A stretch of DNA of 5,757 nt. Origin: Bacteroidales bacterium (lineage in GTDB: Bacteria; Bacteroidota; Bacteroidia; Bacteroidales; UBA7960). Positions 1 to 5,757 of this stretch are shown one piece after another; position 1 is the first letter of the stretch, and every line of letters starts with the position of its first letter. Location of the stretch: the NCBI GenBank assembly GCA_007124575.1, contig SLEW01000074.1:1-5757 (forward strand). Reading direction: 5' to 3'. The translations under genes and the position numbers were made by a program. Under the pieces are notes generated by a model. It searched no databases and had not been told where the DNA came from. It was given only the letters and a program-made list of their open reading frames with translations.

Positions 1-1610
1 CGGTGAGCTTCATCACGCATGTGCTGAATTACTTTCAGAGTTTCCGATCTCTTGTCAATATAGAGAGGTATGCTGTCACCCGGGAAATAGATCTCTTCCA
101 GGCGTTTGGCAATGCCAATTACAGCCATTTGCTTTCTGACATCAAGCCGGTCCAGGGCTTTCAAGGCCGCACTCAGCTGGCCCTTGCCTCCATCCACCAC
201 CACAAGCTGGGGGAATGGCTGCCCTTCTTCCTGCAGCCGTTTGTAACGGCGGAAAACAACCTCCTCCATGGCTGCATAATCATTTGGGGCACCTTCAACA
301 GTACGGACATTAAAATGTCGATACTCTTTCTTTGCCGGCCTTGCATCCCTGAAAACCACCATGGCAGCCACAATTTCCCGCCCCTGCGTGTTGCTTACAT
401 CAAAGCATTCCATATGCTCAGGTAGTGATTTGAGTCTTAAATCCTTTTGGATCTGTTCCATCAGGCGCTTACTATGACGTGCAGGATCCACAAGCTCCTG
501 CCGCTTCTGCTTTTCGAGCCTGTAATATTTTGCATTCCTTTCCGACAGTTCCAGGAGCTGCTTTTTGTCACCGCGACCGGGGATGACAAAACGTACCCCG
601 GGGATCTCTGTTTCAGGGTTGATGGGTACGATTACTTCCTTTGCCTCACTGCGAAAACGCTGTCGTAACTCTGCGATGGCCATGTCAAGTAGCTCCGGAT
701 CGCTCTCATCCAGCTGCTTCTTCATCTCCAGGGTATGTGACTGCACAATGGCCCCGTGCACCACGCGCAAATAATTAACATAGCCTGCATCGGGATCACT
801 CAGGATGGAGTATACCTCCACATTGCTAAGCCTGGGATTAACCACTGTGGACTTGCTCTGGAATTTTTCAAGCAAATCAATCTTTTCCTTTATCAGGCTG
901 GCCTTTTCAAATGCATAGTGCGATGCATATTCTTTCATGAGGCGCTTCAGTTCAGACACCACCATCCCCAGGTTACCCCTGAGGATCTGCTCGACCTGCC
1001 TTATGGTCTGCATGTAGTCTTCCTCATCCTGCAATCCAACACAAGGACCTTTGCAGTTTTCAAGATGATATTCAAGACATACCTTGAATTTGCCTGCTGC
1101 TATGTTTATTTTGGTCAGGGGCAACCGGCATGTCCGGTACTGAAAGAGCTGTCGTATCAGATCCAGTAATGCATTCATCATACGCACAGAGGCGTATGGT
1201 CCAAAATATTTGCTGCCGTCCTTTACCACGTTACGGGTACTGAAAATCCGCGGGAAGGGTTCATTTTTAATACATATCCAGGGAAAGGTTTTATCATCTT
1301 TCAGCAGCACATTATAGCGGGGCTGATATTTTTTAATGAGGTTGTTTTCGAGCAACAGGGCATCCAGCTCTGTGTCAACTACCATGTGCCTTATATCGAT
1401 GATGCGCCTGACCATCAGGTTCACGCGGTTACTTTCGTGGCGTTCGCGCCCAAAATAAGAAGCGACACGTTTTCGCAGGTTTTTTGCTTTACCTACATAG
1501 ATCACCTTGCCCCGGTTATCAAAAAACTGGTAAACACCAGGTTTATCAGGCAATGTGCGCACAATGGGCTCCAGCTTATCCCAAAACTTATGTTTTTTCT
1601 GAATCGGCAT
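1..1610 (-). CDS. uvrC: UvrC, excinuclease ABC nuclease subunit (partial, C-terminus beyond window)
   Basis: UvrC makes the two incisions flanking a DNA lesion in nucleotide excision repair, acting in the cytoplasm after UvrA and UvrB. The open frame runs 536 codons from ATG at 1610 to the window edge without a stop. The N-terminal GIY-YIG nuclease has GVY at 25-27 and YVGKAKNLRKR at 38-48; Y38, R48 and E88 (in LLLE) are the likely catalytic residues. Four cysteines, C161, C178, C186 and C190, match the Fe-S ligand pattern described for E. coli UvrC. A UVR (UvrB-binding) helical region lies at about 217-252. The RNase H-like 3' domain keeps its Asp-Asp-His triad: D404 in CFDVSN, D473 in VVDGGKGQL and H536 in RDEAH. 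The missing part should be about 60-75 residues carrying the tandem HhH DNA-binding domain. No in-frame upstream ATG exists close by; AGAAGG lies 15 bases before the start, rather far for a ribosome binding site. It follows the DUF4130 gene by 71 bases. Confidence 0.97.
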   Translation of the reverse strand, partial: MPIQKKHKFWDKLEPIVRTLPDKPGVYQFFDNRGKVIYVGKAKNLRKRVASYFGRERHESNRVNLMVRRIIDIRHMVVDTELDALLLENNLIKKYQPRYNVLLKDDKTFPWICIKNEPFPRIFSTRNVVKDGSKYFGPYASVRMMNALLDLIRQLFQYRTCRLPLTKINIAAGKFKVCLEYHLENCKGPCVGLQDEEDYMQTIRQVEQILRGNLGMVVSELKRLMKEYASHYAFEKASLIKEKIDLLEKFQSKSTVVNPRLSNVEVYSILSDPDAGYVNYLRVVHGAIVQSHTLEMKKQLDESDPELLDMAIAELRQRFRSEAKEVIVPINPETEIPGVRFVIPGRGDKKQLLELSERNAKYYRLEKQKRQELVDPARHSKRLMEQIQKDLRLKSLPEHMECFDVSNTQGREIVAAMVVFRDARPAKKEYRHFNVRTVEGAPNDYAAMEEVVFRRYKRLQEEGQPFPQLVVVDGGKGQLSAALKALDRLDVRKQMAVIGIAKRLEEIYFPGDSIPLYIDKRSETLKVIQHMRDEAH

Positions 1611-1681
1611 CGCAAAATGAATTACCTTCTGCAAAAGTGCAAAAAAACTGCATAATGAAACACATCCATCCGGCGCCTTAT

Positions 1682-2470
1682 TCATGTATTCCTCTCCGGA
1701 AGGTACTTCCAGTATCTACCTGGCATGGATGAACGCATCTGGCGGTGATTTTTTCTTTCTACGATATTTATTGCATCATAATAATGCTGCCACAGTGTGC
1801 GGTAGTAATCTTCATCCATGGATCGGGCCTGTTTTTTGATGTAGCCGGTATTCAGATCGAATACCTGCGCAGCCATGGTGACCTCCTGCACAGATTTCAT
1901 ATCATAATATATACCATATTTCCGTCTGGTGTCGTATATCAACCAATGCCGGTCAGAAAACCTTGCCCTGAAGTGGGATGAGAGGAGTTTTACCACGTCA
2001 TGATCGGGATCGATTGCCGCCACGTACATGTTGTCACGGGTACGCTGAAAGCGGACAAACCCCTGAAAGCGATGAGCCTCGCGCTTAACACGCCGTGCTG
2101 TCCGGATAAGCTCATACACCTCGGCATCCAGCATGTTCCTGAAATAGCTGCCAGGCGCCTCCTTAAAAAGCTTTTTGAGATATCGCCACAGCAACACATT
2201 TGTCTCCGTGCTTTCGGCCAGAAAGGTTACATGAAGGAGTCGAAGATTATTCTGATCGGAACGTTCCACGATGCCATTACGCACGCGGGCCGCCAGATGC
2301 ATGGATGTCTCCACATGCACGATCTCACCCATGGGCAATTGCGCCCGTGCATCCAGCGAGATGATGGCCTCTGGCTCTCTTTTATCATCATAAGCGCGGA
2401 AAACCACAGTCAAAAAGCCTTCAAAACTGCCATCAAAGGTATAGACGCATTCATGATACCCTATTTGCAT
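1682..2470 (-). CDS. DUF4130 / TIGR03915-type putative DNA metabolism protein, partner of the radical SAM protein
   Basis: A 262-residue protein that I recognise as the DUF4130 family, which almost always pairs with the radical SAM protein encoded just upstream here. Its biochemical role is not established; family annotation says DNA repair or metabolism. Visible family hallmarks are the N-terminal YTFDGSFEGFLTVVF (10-24), the central REAHRFQGFVRFQRTRDNMY (130-149), DPDHDVVKLLSSHFRARF (154-171), HWLIYDTRRKYGIYYD (175-190) and the C-terminal MPGRYWKYLPE (249-259). The length fits the stand-alone form. In some Proteobacteria this domain is fused to a uracil-DNA glycosylase-like (UdgX) domain; no such domain is present here. 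The protein is basic and cytoplasmic, with no signal peptide or membrane segment. The ATG at 2470 puts the DGSFEG motif near the N-terminus as in relatives. It begins 43 bases after the radical SAM stop codon, so co-transcription is likely. No strong ribosome binding site is visible. Confidence 0.92.
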   Translation of the reverse strand: MQIGYHECVYTFDGSFEGFLTVVFRAYDDKREPEAIISLDARAQLPMGEIVHVETSMHLAARVRNGIVERSDQNNLRLLHVTFLAESTETNVLLWRYLKKLFKEAPGSYFRNMLDAEVYELIRTARRVKREAHRFQGFVRFQRTRDNMYVAAIDPDHDVVKLLSSHFRARFSDRHWLIYDTRRKYGIYYDMKSVQEVTMAAQVFDLNTGYIKKQARSMDEDYYRTLWQHYYDAINIVERKNHRQMRSSMPGRYWKYLPERNT

Positions 2471-2513
2471 ATGACGGGAATATTCGTTTACCTGTTCTTT
2501 TCAAACCTCAATA

Positions 2514-3758
2514 TCAAAACAAACTCAGCTGCACCCCTGCCCCCGACTGGATATTATTATTCACCAGGCGCCGCCTGATCTGTTCCGGATACAGTTTTGC
2601 AGTGACCGCAGGCAGCTCCCTGCAGAGGATAAAATATTTTGCCCGCTTAAGGGCTACCCCCATACGCTTGAGGTGGGAAAAGGTAATGCGACCGAAGCGC
2701 CGGTTGGCCGTGATAATCTTGGCAGAACGCACCCCGATGCCCGGGACACGCAAAATCTCCTCGTAACTCGCTTTGTCGAGATCTACCGGAAAAAAATGTG
2801 GGTTTCTCAATGCCCACGCAAGCTTTGGATCAATCTGTTCATCCAGTTGTGTATGCTGTTCATCCAGGATCTCATCATAAGAAAAATGATAGAAGCGCAT
2901 CAGCCAGTCAGCCTGATACAGCCGATTCTCACGAACGAGCGGGGGATTGTGGAGGGCAGGCAAACGATTGTCATGTTGATTGACCGGCACAAAACCCGAA
3001 TAATACACTCTTTTTAACTTTTGGTGGTGATAAAGTCCTGAAGCAAGTTTCAAAATGGTATAGTCGGTTTCCGGGGAAGCCCCGACGATAAGTTGCGTAC
3101 TTTGTCCGGCGGGCGCAAACCGGGGCGCTTTCCCGGACTTTCGCCGTTCAGCCTTATTTTCGGCAACACCCTGTGAAATCTGGTTCATCGGAGTAAACAC
3201 GCTGGAAAAGTTTTTTTCCGGGGCAAGTATCTGGAGCTGCTTTTCTGTCGGGATCTCGATGTTTACACTAAGCCGGTCGGCCAGCAGCCCGGCTTCATGC
3301 ACAAGCAATGGATCGGCACCGGGGATAGACTTCATGTGGATATAGCCGTTATAGCTGTGCCCGTAACGCAGTTTACGGGCTACAGCATTCAACTGCTCCA
3401 TGGTATAATCAGGGTTGCGCAACACGCCTGAACTCAGGAACAGGCCCTCAATGTAATTTCGCCTGTAAAAATTGACCGTCAAGTCAGCCAGCTCATCAGG
3501 TGTAAAGCTGGCCCTGGGTTTGTCGTTTGAGCGCCTGTTCACACAATAGGCACAATCATAAATGCAATGATTGGTATAAAGGATCTTGAGAAGGGAGATG
3601 CAGCGCCCGTCTTCGGTAAAGGAGTGACATACACCGGCGCTTTTGGCCGTGCCCAGGCCTCCGGACGAAGACCGGCTGCTGCCGCTCGACGAACACGATA
3701 CATCGTATTTGGCCGCATCAGCAAGCAAGTTCAATTTTTGCAAGACTTTTTCCTTCAT
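2514..3758 (-). CDS. Putative DNA modification/repair radical SAM protein (TIGR03916-type) with HhH region and C-terminal QLSLF
   Basis: A 414-residue radical SAM enzyme. C65-x3-C69-x2-C72, in TNHCIYDCAYCVNRRSND, is the canonical motif for the 4Fe-4S cluster that cleaves S-adenosylmethionine. A Ser-rich N-terminal stretch (SCSSSGSSRSSSGG, 21-34) and GVCHSFTEDGRC (42-53) precede it, adding C22, C44 and C53; these are typical of the family and could bind a second metal site. Further family motifs are FYRRNYIEGLFLSSGV (97-112), YIHMKSIPGADP (139-150), RLSVNIEIPTE (162-172) and APAGQSTQLIVGASPETDYTI (215-235). Near the C-terminus, YEEILRVPGIGVRSAKII (332-349) is a helix-hairpin-helix-like DNA-binding region. 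The last five residues, QLSLF (410-414), match the sliding-clamp-binding consensus. The substrate and product are unknown; a DNA-lesion or base-modifying reaction is inferred from the HhH region, the partner gene and the neighbouring uvrC. The ATG at 3758 is the natural start. It is not biotin or lipoyl synthase, whose motifs differ. Confidence 0.94.
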   Translation of the reverse strand: MKEKVLQKLNLLADAAKYDVSCSSSGSSRSSSGGLGTAKSAGVCHSFTEDGRCISLLKILYTNHCIYDCAYCVNRRSNDKPRASFTPDELADLTVNFYRRNYIEGLFLSSGVLRNPDYTMEQLNAVARKLRYGHSYNGYIHMKSIPGADPLLVHEAGLLADRLSVNIEIPTEKQLQILAPEKNFSSVFTPMNQISQGVAENKAERRKSGKAPRFAPAGQSTQLIVGASPETDYTILKLASGLYHHQKLKRVYYSGFVPVNQHDNRLPALHNPPLVRENRLYQADWLMRFYHFSYDEILDEQHTQLDEQIDPKLAWALRNPHFFPVDLDKASYEEILRVPGIGVRSAKIITANRRFGRITFSHLKRMGVALKRAKYFILCRELPAVTAKLYPEQIRRRLVNNNIQSGAGVQLSLF

Positions 3759-3792
3759 CAGTGGCTTGATCAGATTCTAATCAGAAAGTACG

Positions 3793-3818
3793 ACTATAAT
3801 ATAGGAAAAATCTCACAA
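3793..3818 (-). promoter_or_regulatory. Possible promoter of the radical SAM-DUF4130-uvrC block
   Basis: In the 94-base gap before the radical SAM gene, the minus strand has TTG at 3818-3816 and TATAGT at 3798-3793, separated by 17 bases, within AT-rich sequence and 34 bases before the ATG. The spacing is near that of Bacteroidota promoters (TTG about -33, TAnnTTTG about -7), but the -7 element lacks the TTTG part. This is the most likely place for a separate start of transcription for the repair genes, yet the match is weak. Confidence 0.2.
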
Positions 3819-3819
3819 T

Positions 3820-3834
3820 TACCGCTTAGCGGCA
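3820..3834 (-). terminator. Small hairpin after the TonB receptor gene, possible weak terminator
   Basis: On the minus strand, 19 bases after the receptor stop codon, TGCCGC TAA GCGGTA can fold into a six-pair stem (one G:U pair) with a three-base loop. A run of five T follows only after a further nine bases (3810-3806), so this is not a classical Rho-independent terminator. An overlapping alternative, GGCA AGAAA TGCC (3843-3831), competes with it. It lies where the receptor transcript would be expected to end. Confidence 0.3.
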
Positions 3835-3852
3835 TTTCTTGCCAAAAAAAAT

Positions 3853-5757
3853 TTATCTATCGATAGTAAACCGCACCCCCATGTAAAACTTTCTTCCCAA
3901 CAGCGGACCCCAGATCATGCTTCCATCAAAGCCATCATCAAAAGGCGAATGGGGGTTCAAAATGGGATCCTTTTGGTAAAAATCGGTCAGATTTTCACCA
4001 CCCACATAGACGTCCAGGTTTTGCCAGCGATAAGTGACCTGGGCATTCATAATGGTATAAGAGGGTGATTCTGTAAGTAATTTGAAACCCTCATGCATAA
4101 TCAGCGAAGACTCATCGACCTCGGGTATGCGGGCAGGTCCGTTAAATTGTGTTGTAAGGTCGAATTGCCAGTCATTGCTGCGTGTGGCATAAGAGGCGGA
4201 CACCATGCCGCGGTATCGATTCGCAAAAGGCTTGCTGCGCAATTCATCGCCGATGGTCATTTTCACGTCTGTGTGCCGATATGCTGCTGTTATTTCCAGC
4301 AAACGGATGGGCTCGGCATGCAGCTCTACCTGGAAGTTGTTGGCATAGGAGTCGCCGTCAAGGTTATAGAAAATCGCCGAGTTATAGTCGGTATCTACAT
4401 CCACGACCAGCTGATTGATAAAGTCCGTACGATAGAATTCCCCAACAAGGGAAGCTTCATTGCCAAAGAGGTGAAAGCGTTGTGTGACGCTTCCTCCGTA
4501 GTTCCATGCCTCTTCTGCTTCTATTTCTTCAGCGATGATGATCTCACGATTGCTCACCAGCAGGCCGGTATTCTCGGCAATCAGGTTGGGTACACGATAG
4601 CCTTTCCCTGCCGACGCACGCAGGGTGGTATTTTCATGCACGTTAAAGTGCAGGTGGGCTCGCGGGGTGAGCATGGCACCGTAAAGGTTGTGGTAATCTG
4701 CCCGAAAGGCTGCAACTGCAGTAAACCGTTCATGGGTATGATAAGTATATTCGAAGAAAGCACCGGGAACGATTTCCTGCCTGTCAAATATCGAGTCATT
4801 AAGGTTTTCCTCATAATCATCAAACATGAAGCTCACGCCGGTAACAAACTCATGATCCGGATGTCCTAATGTATTTGCAAAAAGCACATTGGCATAAAGT
4901 GTATTCTGTTCGCCATCGTATGTTTGCAGGCCATAGTGCGCATCATGGCTATGATGGGTAACTTTCAGCTGTGTACCAAGGCTTGCATCCGGCATATCAT
5001 CAAAATAGAAACCTGTGCGCGCAAATGCCTGAAAACGCGTGGTATTGGTCCCATAGCCATAAAAATCGTTTGATCCAAAATTTTCACCGTTGGCAAAAAA
5101 GTCCTTTTGACCACCCTGGCGCTCCTCCTGCATAAGGTTAAAACCAAATTGCGAATCCATCACACCGGGTCTGTCATACCGATACCGGTTAAGAATGTTG
5201 TATTTCTTTACCAGGGGCTGATCCAGAAAGCTGTTGTGGTTATGGTCTATCTTATTATCAAAGTATTCTCCGTGTGCCATAACCATGGTTGACCAGTTTG
5301 GATTCAGGTCAAATGCGGCATTTACAGAGCTTTCCAGCTCGCCGTGATCGGCGGCAAAGGCGTTAAAGTAAAAGCGCTCGTCTCCTTCCGGTTTTTTCAG
5401 GTCCACATTAATCTGTCCGGTAACGGACTCATAACCGTTTACCACGCTCGCTGCCCCTTTGGAAACGCTAATGGATTCCATCCAGGGGCCGGGGATGTAG
5501 CTTAGACCAAATGGTTCGCCGAGGCCGCGGATTCCTGGCATGTTTTCAAGCATCAGCTGACTGTAGGTGCCGGCCAGGCCGAGCATTTGGATCTGCTGTG
5601 CGCCAGACACGGCATCGCTGTATGTAACATCAACAGAGACATTGGTTTCGAACGCCTCTGCCAGGTTACAGCATGCTGCACGCTGCATCTCGCTGCCGGT
5701 AATGACATTGGTAAGCACGGGCTCCATGCTGGATACGTGAGCACCAGGCCTTCGGCC
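3853..5757 (-). CDS. TonB-dependent outer-membrane receptor, Bacteroidota type (partial, N-terminus beyond window)
   Basis: TonB-dependent receptors import scarce ligands such as metal chelates or cofactors across the outer membrane, using energy passed from TonB-ExbBD. The frame enters at the window edge and gives 634 residues before TAA at 3853-3855. The ATG at 5725-5727 is internal: ten in-frame codons (GRRPGAHVSS) precede it with no stop. The missing N-terminus should hold a signal peptide, probably a carboxypeptidase-like regulatory domain, and the TonB box. The plug is seen from about 5727 to 5390, with AACCNLAEAFETNVSVDV, GLAGTYSQLMLEN, IPGPWMESISVSKGAASVV and GYESVTGQINVDLKKP. The remaining roughly 500 residues alternate aromatic and polar residues as in a 22-strand barrel and end in FYMGVRFTIDR, a typical closing strand. 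His-rich stretches (THHSHDAHYG, IDHNHNSFLD, YHTHERF) may face outward and bind metal. I recall close relatives beside heavy-metal-associated proteins, so copper or another metal is a guess; the ligand is not determined by the sequence. Confidence 0.95.
   Translation of the reverse strand, partial: GRRPGAHVSSMEPVLTNVITGSEMQRAACCNLAEAFETNVSVDVTYSDAVSGAQQIQMLGLAGTYSQLMLENMPGIRGLGEPFGLSYIPGPWMESISVSKGAASVVNGYESVTGQINVDLKKPEGDERFYFNAFAADHGELESSVNAAFDLNPNWSTMVMAHGEYFDNKIDHNHNSFLDQPLVKKYNILNRYRYDRPGVMDSQFGFNLMQEERQGGQKDFFANGENFGSNDFYGYGTNTTRFQAFARTGFYFDDMPDASLGTQLKVTHHSHDAHYGLQTYDGEQNTLYANVLFANTLGHPDHEFVTGVSFMFDDYEENLNDSIFDRQEIVPGAFFEYTYHTHERFTAVAAFRADYHNLYGAMLTPRAHLHFNVHENTTLRASAGKGYRVPNLIAENTGLLVSNREIIIAEEIEAEEAWNYGGSVTQRFHLFGNEASLVGEFYRTDFINQLVVDVDTDYNSAIFYNLDGDSYANNFQVELHAEPIRLLEITAAYRHTDVKMTIGDELRSKPFANRYRGMVSASYATRSNDWQFDLTTQFNGPARIPEVDESSLIMHEGFKLLTESPSYTIMNAQVTYRWQNLDVYVGGENLTDFYQKDPILNPHSPFDDGFDGSMIWGPLLGRKFYMGVRFTIDR

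Noticed and set aside
3..1169. Several plus-strand open frames of 70-140 codons in the first 1.2 kb
   Set aside because: They are antisense shadows of uvrC, which reads without interruption on the minus strand from 1610 to 1 and keeps all expected catalytic residues.
1633..1640. CACTTTTG before uvrC as a Bacteroidota -7 element
   Set aside because: It resembles TAnnTTTG at most positions, but there is no TTG at a suitable distance upstream, so I do not call a uvrC promoter.
2000..2578. A 192-codon open frame on the plus strand
   Set aside because: It is antisense to the DUF4130 gene and the end of the radical SAM gene, both with strong family motifs. I recognise nothing in its translation.
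3657..3698. Ser-rich stretch near the N-terminus of the radical SAM protein as a frameshift or low-complexity artefact
   Set aside because: The frame continues smoothly into family motifs on both sides, and a CSSSG segment followed by Gly-rich sequence is, as I recall, normal for this family.
3831..3851. T-run next to the GGCA-AGAAA-TGCC stem as a Rho-independent terminator for the receptor
   Set aside because: On the minus strand the T-run comes before the stem, not after it, so it does not have the order needed for intrinsic termination in the direction of transcription.
4093..4869. A 258-codon open frame on the plus strand
   Set aside because: It lies wholly antisense to the TonB receptor, whose protein has clear plug and barrel motifs. 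The plus-strand translation looks like a reverse-frame shadow and shows no recognisable domain.
5725..5727. ATG as the start of the TonB receptor
   Set aside because: The frame continues upstream to the window edge without a stop, and the protein from this ATG lacks a signal peptide and begins inside the plug region; it is an internal methionine.

Overview
The window is a stretch of bacterial chromosome with four protein genes, all on the minus strand, so transcription runs from high to low coordinates. The outer two genes run off the ends of the window. The protein sequences point to Bacteroidota: a TonB-dependent receptor of a type I associate with that phylum, sparse Shine-Dalgarno signals, and a radical-SAM/DUF4130 pair of the stand-alone kind. 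I see no tRNA, rRNA, CRISPR array, insertion sequence or phage gene.

In transcription order the layout is as follows. (1) 5757-3853: the C-terminal 634 residues of a TonB-dependent outer-membrane receptor, covering the plug and the whole beta-barrel. Its signal peptide and N-terminus lie outside the window. The visible part has a CC motif near the plug and several His-rich stretches that may mean metal binding. (2) A 94-base gap holding a small hairpin and an AT-rich stretch that could end the receptor transcript and start the next one. (3) 3758-2514: a 414-residue radical SAM protein with a helix-hairpin-helix region, of the family annotated as 'putative DNA modification/repair radical SAM protein'. 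(4) A 43-base gap, then 2470-1682: a 262-residue DUF4130 protein, the usual partner of that radical SAM family. (5) A 71-base gap, then 1610-1: uvrC, the nuclease subunit of nucleotide excision repair. It is cut by the window edge just after the last catalytic residue of its second nuclease domain.

The main biological interest is the block from 3758 to 1. It places a widespread but functionally unassigned radical SAM/DUF4130 pair directly upstream of uvrC, on the same strand and with short gaps. The radical SAM protein also ends in QLSLF, which matches the consensus for binding the bacterial DNA polymerase sliding clamp. Together with its HhH region, this supports a model in which the pair acts on DNA lesions at or behind the replication fork, in or beside nucleotide excision repair. 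That function is inference; the motifs and gene order can be seen directly. The TonB receptor is probably a separate transcription unit with no functional link to repair.
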